Shown here: in pieces, positions 11,546-22,644 of the stretch
Layout: each line of letters opens with the position of its first letter
How positions within the stretch are numbered: position 1 is the first letter of the stretch
DNA from: Xenopus tropicalis
Taxonomy: Eukaryota; Chordata; Amphibia; Anura; Pipidae
NCBI RefSeq assembly: GCF_000004195.4
Contig: NC_030683.2
Location: forward strand, 82,786,910-82,850,909
Direction: 5' to 3'
DNA: 64,000 nucleotides
The notes under the pieces: generated by a model
Seen by the model: the letters and a program-made list of their open reading frames with translations, nothing else
The model's database searches: none
Told to the model about the DNA's origin: nothing
Made by a program: the position numbers and the translations under genes

Positions 11546-13215
11546 AAGTGTTTTTTGTTACAGAATAGCAGGGTGTCTATGGAACTACAGTATGTCTAGA
11601 GGTCAGTATTAATCATTGTGAAATACAGTGAGCACTGCAGAAGACTGGCTATACATATCAGCTGCAGACTGAATCCCGCTCCATCTCTCTCTTTTATTGT
11701 TATACCTGTGTCCTCTGCTGGAGTAAAGAAAACCGTTAAACACTAATTGCTCTGCATCTCCGCAGGGTGTTCAGAGAGCTGTGATAAGGATGGCTGGACG
11801 CAACCTGCTTGATCCTGCCAGAAAATTGTTTCATCTGTTCGTGTAACAGGGGAACAAATACTGTGTAATATAAGCTATGTTTATAATTAGGTTTTGAGTA
11901 CACTTCTGCTGTTCTACATCCGAAAAACATTGCATACTATGAACTGACTCTGGTCAGCACATCTAACATCATCTAGAACTGCTATGTTGCTATAAAATGC
12001 AAACAAAACAACTTGGAGAACATACAATGGTGTGTATTTTGACCCTTTTTTTATCAGTATGGCAACATTTGACAAGAATTGCTAAATTATAGGATATGTC
12101 CAACAACTTACCACAAGTGAAGAGAAGCACCTGAATCTTCAGCTAGGGGAGTGGATATCACCATTTGTTGGCAGAGCAGGCACTCATTGAGCAAATCTTC
12201 AGGCAGAATTCTTGATTAAAAAGCAGCTTTACTGGAGTACCATAATTGCCTTATGTGTTTCGTGTTCACAGATGCTTAATTTAACAAGAATTCCCCAGGA
12301 AGAGGAATGCTCCCAAGGTTCAAGAGAAAAAGCCTCAGGCTAAATTATCCAGCTTTGTAGCTATATAAGGGTACTGCCCTCTGAAAAGAATTGATGGACA
12401 GCAGGTGGAAGCCCCTTGAGCTGATGCAAAGAGAGGAGTGTTAGCAGAGATTAGAACACTCAATGTAATTGCTCCTGTTATCAATGCTAACCCACATAGT
12501 CCCATTTGCCACTGTAAGATGCACCCAATACTTGTTAAATGGCCATTATACACATTAATGACAGCGTGTAATTTATATACATTAAAGTCAGCAAAATGTT
12601 ATGTGACTATATAAAAGCATGAGGCAGCATGCTGTGTGCTATTATACAGGTCACGCATCTTTTAAAAATATACATTATTGGAGCCCATCGAAAGGCCACA
12701 AACCTCAATTCAACCCAGTTTATGACCTGTGATCCCCCTGAGAGAGGAATAGAGAAAGTGATGGGGAATAGAACAGAGAAAGGGGTGTAAATATGAATTC
12801 CAGAGCACCCACAACTGTGGGCCTCTCCACCAACACCCATAGGGCCCCTGTCCCCTGTGCTAGTTTAGCCTTGTAAATGCATGTGGCAGGGGGTCCTATA
12901 GTGTGTGGGTGGCATCTGGTATTCATAGTTCATGTGTTCTGTTACGTCCATCCTCAGTTGTCTAGCCCCTTCCTTTGTTCTTTTCCCCTCCCCTTTCCCC
13001 ATAAGGCTGCCGGTTTTATTATTTCAGATAAAAATAGATCACTCAAAAATGATATTTTGTTTTTTCAGAGCTGTATTTTTGTTTGCAGTTTTATGTATAA
13101 CACATACACCAGATCTCCAAGGCTTTGAATAAGGGCAGCTCTGTTTAAGTCAAAAGTTATAGCTCAATCTGTGGCTGTACCAGGCTGGACCCATCATTAT
13201 AAATAATAAACTTCT
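11546..13215. other. One weak PLE-like trace, otherwise no feature
   Basis: At about 12215-12290 the minus strand reads CTGTGAACACGAAACACATA, which resembles the stem-GAAAC module of Penelope-like ends. It is too decayed to be sure. Frames in 12335-13132 show no motif. Confidence 0.4.
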
Positions 13216-13386
13216 GCCTCACGGGGCGATTTGCGTGAAATCGCGCCGCCGCGTCTGCCATCCCACCGGCGACTTACATGTTCGCCGGTGGGATGGCAGG
13301 GGGAAGGCAACTCGGGGAGATTAGTCGCCCGCGAACAGGGAGTTTTGCCGCGTGCGACTAATCTCCCCGTGTGCCAGAGCCCTAAT
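13216..13386. mobile_element. CpG-rich palindromic MITE (cggggagattagtcgc type)
   Basis: A GC-rich island in AT-rich DNA. It holds two inverted pairs: CCATCCCACCGGCGA with its complement around 13258-13294, and GGGGAGATTAGTCGC with GCGACTAATCTCCCC at about 13315-13370. It ends near CAGAGCCCTA. The retained CpGs suggest recent arrival. Confidence 0.7.
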
Positions 13387-16300
13387 GGGCCCTAGGCTGC
13401 CCCCTTCACACGAGCAAGCTTAGTAATTTAGCATCAGAGCAGGTTGAGGGGGGCTTAATCACTGGTACAGAGTGCACAATCATGCTCCCTGCACTGCAAA
13501 ACCTGAAATTTCAGTTTAATAAAAATATAAGCTCTTAAAGTTACCGTGACAGGTGCAGCGTCGAACCTGCAACCCTTCCCTTCCCCTATTTAACTCCACA
13601 CTCCTTTTTTTCCTCAGACCTAAACCAAGGCTGACTCCGATCAGGACCCCAGGTCTACCGGGCTACTCATTCTTCTTGTCAACTTCCCTTTAACTTCCCC
13701 CTAGGGCACAGAGTAAGGTACCCTCTGCCAACTACGACAACAACAACCCCCCTCTTAGTGAGAAATGGTGGGATGTTGCGAACTGATGATCCTCTCACCA
13801 TCTGGAGCCAACTGAAGGTAGGTTTGCGTACCTTAAGTAAACATCCCCCAAGTACCATTCCCAGGAAAAATTCAAATCACCTAATTAGCCAGCCACCAAG
13901 GGAGAGAGAGACATGAGAGGGCTGCCCTCCTAACCCCGTAATGCCCTGCTTCCCTGCACTGTGCTTCGAGTCATTGGGCATCAGGAGCAGCTTTTTGCCA
14001 CCCTTGGTAATTGTTTGGGCCTGAGCCAAGATTCTCACCTTGCCTAATGGTAGTAGCACCCCTAAAAATATAACATAACATATTACTAATATTGACATCT
14101 CTGTATATTTTCTTGGAAAGCAGCTGCAATCATTGTATTGATGATGGTAAAGAAATAGAAGGCCTAAAATTAAAATATTAAAAGACCCAGTGGTCCAGTA
14201 ACAAAATGTTCTGTTTGAAGAGAGTGTAGAATCAAAACAATAGGAAATTAATTACCTCTAAATAATGGATATCGCAGGCAATTGTGGCATGCGTTGTAAC
14301 TAACATCATTTCCCATTTCCCCTGTGATTCCCAGCAGTTGGTGACAACTGCATCAATATACTGTGAGCTCAAGACCTGCATTAAAATTTCAGCTTTTCTT
14401 ACATGCAGGATTTCTTGCTTTGTTTATTACTTACAGTATTTTTTTCTGTTTACTCTTAAATAATGGTCCAGGAAATATGACATGAATTAATGGGATAGGC
14501 TCAGAATAGCCCATCCTTAAGCTATTCAGTTTCAATTCGGACGTTAGGTGGGTGTAGTGCAGCTTGTGTTCCACTTTACAGAATAATGATGATTCTTGGG
14601 CCCATTTAGGTGTATGCTCACTGGGTTTTCTGCATATGTATTATGGCTCATTAGTTTACCCATATGCCAATCTCTGTTAAAAAGCCTGAAACAGTTACAA
14701 CAGTGAGTGCAGTTCTGGTTGTGTTAAAATGGTTATATGTGTTATATCTTCTGATAAATCATGTGCAAGAGTGATTCTGGGGAACCTTAGAGCTACATAG
14801 CCGCAAATTACAAATTCCACACTCAAAAAAATGTTAGCTGCAATTTGAACGCAGTTTGTGACAAAACGCACCCACAACTGCAATATTTGTAATTATGTAA
14901 TGTATTATGGGTAAAGAACATAGTACCACACTTTGGCTAAAATATGTAAGTTTATGTGCCACATGGGTCCTACACTATCTATTAGCTTTCTAAAGGTGGC
15001 CATACAAGGGCAGATTTCAGCTGCTGATTTAAGCCCTTTAGACCAATTTGGCAGCTTATTTGCCACTGGAAATCCCAACAGCCCTACCCAACCAATATGT
15101 GACCAAAAACCAGGTGTCAATTAAGCATAGTTTTTAGTCACATTGGGCATTGCATCGGCTCATTGATAAAGTCCTCACTCTGACTTTTCTTATCCCCTAT
15201 ATTGTAATGCGATGATTTGTCCTATGCGCTTACGTATTTTGGACAAAATGTGGTACTAACATCTCATTTTTTATAAAAATTATTTTTAAAGACAAACTGA
15301 GTGCTGGTAAGCTTTCTCCTTCTTATAATTTGCAGACTGCACCTGGTAGATAAATGCCTTATGTAATGTAAAGCATGTTGTATTGCATAACATAGACATA
15401 GACTTTTCCATAGTGTTATTTCCTAGTGATGCAATTTGTATTGTATTTAGCAATTAAATTTCAAATTTGATTCTGTTTTAGTGTCTCAAGAGCTTGACAT
15501 TTTGCTTGCTTCAGTGGAGGTGCTAATTGCATCAATTTTGCCTCATTTATGTTTTGTGGTGCAGGTAAGTTCTGTAGGTGAAGAATAAAGGAAACCCAAA
15601 AGTAACAGTTTATCAAGTCAAGTGTTAACACCACGACTGTCTGCGTCCATGTTGTCTTGAAACTTAGTAAGTTCTCTTGTAACTTATTCAGCACAGAGAA
15701 TGCACCAGGAATTTGGGCATGTAGAGCATGTATTGACATACCTTTGTCTATAGCATTTGGATGGAGCTATTTTGCACACATTTTTGCACTTTGCAGTTTC
15801 ATTTGTGTTTATAAATGGGCCTTTATAGCACCACATCAGATTTGATACGCACACCTTTCTCTTCTCACTATGACATCTAGAAGTCCCAAACTGAGCAAAC
15901 ATTGCCTAATGTGTTGCCAGACATTCTGTAGTAGAGATAGTTACATTATTTTCCACTGAATACATTTCTTACAAGCATTCCAGTGATTTCCAGGGGTACA
16001 ATGAAGTAATCACATGCAAAGTATACATTGATTTCTACATGATTCTGCTTTATATACTGTGAATGTCAACTGTTACTCCCTAGCTACTCCCATGGTTGTT
16101 TATTATTATAATTATAAGCAATGAAAAAACTAAATGAATCATTTTGTAGGCACATTGAGCTCCTACCCAGACCATGCAATGCAAAGAGATTAGGTGATAT
16201 GCCCTGGGCCAGATCTCCATGAAATGTGTGCTGTTCTCATGGACTTCCATTTTGCTACTTCCAGCTGCCCTCAGTTTGTTATTCTAAGAGATCTTGGAAC

Positions 16301-17400
16301 TTGTGATGCCCTGTGGCTTCTGGCCCCGAGATACTGCCCCTGGAAGATTATCTGTTGACTACTCTATCCTGTCCCACTGATCTTTCTGCCATTTCCTGAT
16401 GAGCCGTAATTCTGTTTGATTTCTTCTCTATGCCAAGAGCTCAGCAGTTCTGTTTATCTGAAACTCTGTTTATCTTTGAGATGGAGCCCAAAATGTGCAA
16501 GCATTTCACTGGATCTGCCAACTGTCTGTTATTTATTTATTCTTTCAAATACTGACTGCAGCTTCATCTTACCATGGACACCCGAGAGAAATCATAAGAA
16601 GGGCTAATGAGTTCTCCCGAAAGGACAAGCTTTAGAAAGTGAAGGTTTGTGCAGTGAGGGACACTTGATGTTTTCCAGAAGCACAAGGATAGATACAAAT
16701 ATGAGTTCAAAATATAGTTTACATTTTTTCTCCATATGACACTGAATGCATATTTAAAAGTAGATTGGAAGTGAGTCAGAAAGGACTGGCACAATGGGGC
16801 TAGTTGACAAGAAACTGGCACATTAATCCAAACCAAGGCATTATTAAATCAGATATCAGTACACATTGGGCATATTTTTCTCTCTGCATGAGAACTACAA
16901 TTTATACTGGGAAGTGAGGAGTGCAAATCTGATCACCAATAGTGAAGAGCAATTTTTTTTTTACAAATCTTTTACTGAGCAACATACTGTAAATTCATCT
17001 TTTGTCTGTTTAATAGGCAGTTCAGCTTAATATACAGTATCTGTTCTCCAATCTCCAGTTATTTTTTAAAAGAGGACCCTTTTATTTTTTGTCTATAAAA
17101 AATTGTGGAAAATAAACCTTTTCATGCATTTATTAGTGATGGCAGATATTAAGGCATTCTACAAATGACATATTATGAAATTGTCATATGCATTCTGTAA
17201 ATGAAGCCCAGGCCTTATGAATCTTTTTCACTGCACAAACCTTAGGAAACATGGCTTATTGAATAACAACAAAATAAAAGGTAATGTAGAAGCAGGCACT
17301 CACGTTTAACAAAGGTATAAAATGTGCCTGGGTGCAGTGCAAAACATAATAAGTATCAGAGGAAGATATACCGCACCCACAGGTCTTAAGATGCAAAAAG
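13387..17400. other. Largely featureless; one MITE trace
   Basis: At about 14988-15010 the sequence TAAAGGTGGCCATACAAGGG matches the end of the MITE family at 56157-56504, but the rest of that copy is unrecognisable. Frames elsewhere here lack motifs. Confidence 0.45.
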
Positions 17401-17412
17401 AAGTTTTCTATT

Positions 17413-17540
17413 GAACAAGTGACTAACGTTTCGGCTGTCGGAACGTTTTCAGACAGCCGAAACGTTAGTGACTTGTTCCCAGACCAGGACTGAAACGTCG
17501 ATGTGATGTATTTTTATACTGCAATAAATTGAAGTGGACA
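17413..17540 (+). repeat. PLE-like foldback end module
   Basis: The 26-nt arms at 17413-17438 and 17453-17478 (one mismatch) carry ACAGCCGAAACGTTAGTGAC. A second GAAACGTCG and CAATAAATTG follow downstream. The 'stem II-GAAAC' arrangement resembles the hammerhead-bearing ends of Penelope-like elements. The arms share their core with the foldback at 61353-61446. Confidence 0.6.
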
Positions 17541-17662
17541 TTAATGGAGTGTGCAGTACTTTCGGTGAGAGATATCTAATACAACTATATGCAGCACCCA
17601 ACCATGTGAGTTAGAATTTTGATGTTTAAAGGGAGTGCGGACAATTGGATATACTATATATA

Positions 17663-17742
17663 TATTACAGTTGAAAAAGGCTAGTGTGTTAGCCGAAACA
17701 TCAGTCTTCTTGCAATAAACACTGTTTTTTCTCCATAAGTCC
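17663..17742 (+). repeat. PLE-like end with hammerhead-like stem
   Basis: The sequence GTTGAAAAAGGCTA loop TAGCCGAAACATC, then CAATAAACACTG, has a five-pair stem (GGCTA/TAGCC) followed directly by GAAAC. The first catalytic box (CTGATGA in active hammerheads) is degraded to TTGAAAA, so I expect no self-cleavage. Confidence 0.5.
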
Positions 17743-17769
17743 TGTGTGCGGATCCTCTTCTTGTTGTGC

Positions 17770-18170
17770 ACGGTCTTTTTGTTTGTCCCTGAAGAAGAAC
17801 ACATTTAGGGGCACATTTTCTTATCTACGAACACTCGTTTGATCGGCCCAATCGTATTTTCCGCGGCTTTCTCGTACCTTGTGCAAGTTTTTCGGCGCTT
17901 TCGCGATTTTTTCTATTGGATTGGTTTTGCCGCTGTTTACAAACGTTCAGTACGAAAAATTTTTAACTTTCGGATCGCCAATACGATATTAATTTTCATT
18001 TCCAATCCAAATTTTTCCCATTCGGCATTCGAACTCGTGTTTTGATAAATCTGCCCCTTCGTGTTTGAAACATTGGATTAATAGAGATTTTTTGTTCTTT
18101 TTTGAGAACCTGTGTGTGCGGCACTCTGTTCTTCATTTACATAAACTTCTGGCCAGCACCTGGGGCAGTT
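17770..18170 (+). repeat. PLE-like end module interrupted by a MITE
   Basis: The left part reads CCCTGAAGAAGAACACATTT, up to 17817, and the right part from 18058 reads TTCGTGTTTGAAACATTGG. Joined, they form the usual layout: a CTGAAGA box, an AACAC/GTGTT stem, then GAAAC. The 240-bp MITE sits in the loop of that stem. Confidence 0.5.
17818..18057. mobile_element. 'ggggcagattta' MITE
   Basis: The left end AGGGGCACATTTTCTTATC pairs with the complement of the right end TTGATAAATCTGCCCCT. The body is rich in TTTTTCG/CGAAAAA words, like the copies at about 28845-29034 and 63204-63574. Confidence 0.7.
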
Positions 18171-18210
18171 GATTGTTTGTAGGGAGTGCTCCTTTTGTTT
18201 CTTATATATA

Positions 18211-18216
<6 letters not shown>

Positions 18217-18281
<65 letters not shown>
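18217..18281. repeat. (TA)n microsatellite
   Basis: An uninterrupted TA run of about 65 bp directly before the Penelope-like element. Confidence 0.95.
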
Positions 18282-18284
<3 letters not shown>

Positions 18285-18297
18285 AAATCAAAATATA

Positions 18298-19512
18298 GAT
18301 GCACACCAGGTATTTTTAGTAAAAAAAAAAATTAACTTTTAATTAGCATCTTGGACCTTTCTCAAGTTTTCAGTTAAAAACAATAAATATATACATATTT
18401 AAAAAGAAAGACTCACCAATCACTGTGCAACATTCACCTAGGTTGTGACATCAGCAGACCCACCCACCTGATTAACAGAGGAAAGGCCTGCCACCACAGG
18501 TGTGGAGTAAGTGTTAACTTAAAAGAGAAAGACGCAGAGCACATTATAGCCAAACATCCAAATATTACCACGTTGCTAAGAAGACATCCTTATGTAAAAA
18601 TTATTTTTATCTCTGGTTTAAAAAACATGAGAGTGAACATTGTTCATATATATATATATCGTTACATGACACCAGGGGATTCGTTTCTGCACGTTATAGA
18701 ATTAGACATCACATTACCTGTACTACCACCCATGTAATTTATTTAATCACATGTCCCTGTGGGCTTTCATATGTGGGTAAGACAGATCAAATGCTACGGT
18801 TTCGGGTGGATGGGCACCGTTCGGCTATAAGCACGCCCTTTAGGGATGGTACGACCAATAAGCCCGTGGCCAAGCATTTTTTAGATAAGGGGCACAGGCT
18901 GCCCACCTTCCATTAAATTGCTATTGATCATGTGCCACCCCTTACAAGGGGTGGCGACCGGGCCAGGTTACTCCACCAAAGAGAGGTGTTCTGGATTAAA
19001 AAATTAGGTACTCTAGCACCTGCAGGGCTGAATGAACACTGCTCTTTTTTATGCTTTTTAGATCAAAGGTGAGGTGGTGTATTGATGAAGTTGTTACACT
19101 TGCCATATGAGTTACTACTTCATGATTAAATAGCTTGTATCTTTTTTGTTTCTTTTTTGTATTATTTTTGTTTCATTTTCTGCATTTGCTCTGAGACATG
19201 CACTTTCTCTGTCAGTAGAATAATATGAACGTTTTTAACTTGCTGTATTTCTTGCACTGCACGCTTCCTGATGTACAACAATGGTTATGATATGTTTTAA
19301 CCTACATACAGGGTTCATTCTCCTGTCATGTGTTTGGGGTGGGAGCGTGGGGTTGGATGAGTGTTTACAGGTTTTATCTATTTATCTGCTGATTTTAACT
19401 ATGTATATGGTCTTGATAAAGGTCTTAGGAGGAGACCGAAACATTGGCCTGTTTTATCAGTATAAATAAAAGTAATGTTTTATTTTAAAAAAAATACCCT
19501 GGTGTGCACCCA
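18298..19512 (+). mobile_element. Penelope-like retroelement, 5'-truncated, with inverted ends
   Basis: A GIY-YIG endonuclease frame is flanked by inverted copies of one end. GATGCACACCAGGTA at 18298 is matched by the complement TACCCTGGTGTGCACC ending at 19510. The left copy also has GGACCTTTCTCAAG, opposite CTTGATAAAGGTCT on the right. Inverted terminal copies are a known Penelope feature. The right end carries a stem AGGTCT/AGACC followed by GAAACATTGG, a hammerhead-like arrangement in which the first box is TTGATAA. The reverse transcriptase portion is missing. Confidence 0.8.
18680..19072 (+). pseudogene. GIY-YIG endonuclease domain of a Penelope-like element
   Basis: In the frame starting at 18680 the translation contains THVIYLITCPCGLSYVGKTD, then RFRVDGHRSAIS, PVAKHFLDKGH, GGDRARLLHQREVFWIKKLG and APAGLNEHCSF, ending at TGA 19070-19072. 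This matches the order of the Penelope endonuclease: CPCG linker, GxxYVG core, R...H helix, and the later E and N residues. One in-frame TAA at 18914-18916 breaks it. The upstream RT, which in PLEs lies in the same ORF, is absent. Known enzymes of this type nick the target to prime reverse transcription; this copy is dead. Confidence 0.88.
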
Positions 19513-20990
19513 ATTTTTGGACTTCTGGATAATTGGATACACGGAGGTAGCACCCAGGTAATTTACGCTATGGGTTTGGTGTGCTGAAAATCTGTGGACT
19601 GTATATATATATATTTATGTAATGCCAAATGTATTTCCCTGATTTTAGAATGTCATGGATTTTTTCTGGTCCCTTTAAAAACATAAAATGGGGGTTGTGT
19701 GCACTTTGGAAAAGCTTTTTGAATAACATATTTAGGGTATAAATGATATATGTTTGCAAGATATGCTGTATACTTATCATTATATTTATACTTCTCATTA
19801 TAAGGGTGCTTATTTTGGTTTGGTGGAATAAAGCGAGGTATTGGGTAGGCCAGCTTCATATTTTAACCTAGGTTTCTATTGATTCAAATTAAGTTTCTGG
19901 CCATACTTCTTAATTAGTATATGGTGTCTGCTAAGCCAACCAGTCTCTGCAAAATGATTGAACCAATTATCATAATGGTCTAGATTTATCAACAGTCAGA
20001 ATAAAGCTTTTTATTTGCTTTGCCAACTTGCCCATATTATTTATGAATGTATCAGTTTTCATGCTGTCAGGTTACGAAGATTGCCAAAAGCATGGGATAC
20101 AGAAATGCAAAATTAAACAGCACACTCAGGAACACTTGTATTACATAGCTTGATTTATAGGCATGCAACCTTGAGTTGCATTAGTAAGTCATTATGATAT
20201 GATACTTTAATGTGTTTTACAAAACTCATTGCTTAGGTGAAAACTCAAACACTATTATTGATCATGGATATATTTCTTTATGGCTTTTTCAGGCCACTAA
20301 CAACATGCATACAACAATTCCAGATATACCTACTGTAAAGGAATGTTACAAGACTGGTTTCTAATTATACAACATGTACAATATGTGCATTTGGGAGAAG
20401 GATGCTCTAGAAATACTTTGTCAACATTGTGTAGCATGGATAGACACAGCATTACACAATTTACAGTCCACCCCACTGTCTCCATATCTCCAGTTATTCC
20501 TGGGCGCCCCTTGCTAACTGTGTCAGGCTTAGAGATTCACTTGTGACCAAAGTAAAAAAATATAGTTTCTGAAAATGAGACTGAATTTAAAGAAGATTTT
20601 AGTGTTGATAGTGGTAAAAATGTCCGACTGAATGCATATAACTGAAATGATATTGTGGGTCTGTTAGAAAAAGAGACTTTATTTTTAGCAAACTCAGGAA
20701 AAACACAATGTTTTGCAAAGATGCAGTACACACTTTTACCAATAGGGGGTCAACAGTAACCCTGCAAGCACAATCCTGGAGCTCTAAAACTGCCTCTTTC
20801 AAAGGCTTAACACAGACTCCCAAATCTTTTGGGCCAAAAGAAACCAGTCTGCAGCTTTTATAGCCTCCAAACTGCTCTATTCTACCACACACACTTCTAG
20901 CTCAGCAGAGGCACATGCTTTAAACAAAGTAGTCCTCAGTTTGTTAACGTAAGCTAAAACTATTGCAAAGTTTCCACTTTTAACACACAA

Positions 20991-21043
<53 letters not shown>

Positions 21044-22231
21044 GCTACACAAAAAAGTTGTTTACAGCGTATGTATATTGTGTGATACCTCTTCATAACA
21101 GTTTTATTTCCATGTAATACTAAATTCCTAGTGGGATCAAACAGATGCATAACACCATCTTGTAAGGTGGACACATTGTTCTAGATGTGTATCAGGTTAC
21201 CCAGCATAGACCCCCATATCACAATTTAGCCTTTTGAGGTTTGTTCCATGGAAGAGGTATGGTATGAGGTATGATTACATGTTTAATGTGCAAACTCAAT
21301 CACAATTAATTGGTGGCCGCAGGCTCCAATTTGATTTTATGCATTTAAAGAAACATCTGTCCATTCATATATTTTACTGTAATTTATTGCATATTATGCT
21401 GTATCTGAGATCTAGAGTGTTGAGCTTTATAATGGCAAAAATAGGGGAAAATATGGGATTTTCTAATTAAAAAAATAGGCAGAATGTAATTTTGAAACGG
21501 AAACCCAACCATAAGTTAATTTGCATAATTAAAGAAATATAATTCAAATACAATATACATGATTTAAACAATGTCAATGGTTTTACAGTTCAAAAAGTAG
21601 TTTCAACAGTTCAAAGGTACAAAAACAATTGCATTTACAGATAACTATAAACAAATCTGAAAAAGTACAACATATATTGGAAATTAGAATTATGCAAAAA
21701 AATGTTTTTTGGGGTTCCCCAAATTGATGATAAGGTGGGCACAACCCAATGTTTGACCACAAAAGGAAAACTTTGCTACGTTATATATTAAATTGCTGAA
21801 AAATGTACTCGCATTGGACTGATTTTTTTAGCTTCAAGCCTACAGGGGCACAACATTAAATTATCCAGAGAAAACTGTGAATAAATTGAGGCCTAATGGA
21901 GTGTATAAAATAAACTATGATAACAAACCCGAATGGCCCTTCCAAAAATCACCTCTGGTTATGCAGATTCACAGGTGAAGGATGGTTCTGCAGAAGTTAA
22001 TCCAATAAAGGTGTCACCTTTGTCCATACTGTTTTCCAGAGATTTGCAGGGAAACCATAGCAAAATGTATAATAGAAATGGGATCATGATTCCCACGTAC
22101 TGTGCAATCTGAGAAGATTGTTTTAGAGAGTTCATTGGAGTCTGCTCAAATAAAAATGCAAATGCATTTCTATATGTAAATGGCAGTTTTCTACCGAGGC
22201 ATGGCTCACACTGAATTATGGGAAATGTATT
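19513..22231. other. No gene; one TA microsatellite
   Basis: AT-rich DNA with short motif-free frames. A CA/(TA)n microsatellite lies at about 20983-21042. Confidence 0.5.
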
Positions 22232-22644
22232 TTAAAGGAACAGTAACATCAAAAAATTAAAGTGTTTTAAAGTAATTAAAATATAATGTGCTGTTGCTCT
22301 GAAAAAAACTGGTGTTTTTGCTATAGAAAAGCTACTATATAAATAAGCTGCTGTGTAGCCATGGGGGCAGCCATTCAAGCTGGAAAAAAGGAGAAAAGGC
22401 ACAGGTTACATAGCAGATAACTAGTAGATAAGCCCCATATAATGAGGGTTTATCTGTTATCTGCTAAGTAACCTGTGCCTTTTCTCCTTTGAATGGCTGC
22501 CCCCATGGCTACACAGCAGCTTACTTATATAAACTATAGTAATTTCTGAGGCAAACACACCAGTTGTAGCAATGCAGGGCAACAGTACATTATATTGTAA
22601 TTACTTTTATACACTTTCATTTTTTGGTGTTACTGTTCCTTTAA
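22232..22644. mobile_element. Palindromic TTAA MITE
   Basis: TTAAAGGAACAGTAACA at the left is inverted as TGTTACTGTTCCTTTAA at the right. Long inner arms also pair, for example GCCATGGGGGCAGCCATTC with its complement and GGCACAGGTTAC with GTAACCTGTGCC. The unpaired centre is near 22430. Confidence 0.85.

Noticed and set aside
13610..13810. C-rich segment that could be a SINE or retroelement 5' UTR
   Set aside because: No A/B box, target duplication or tail could be identified.
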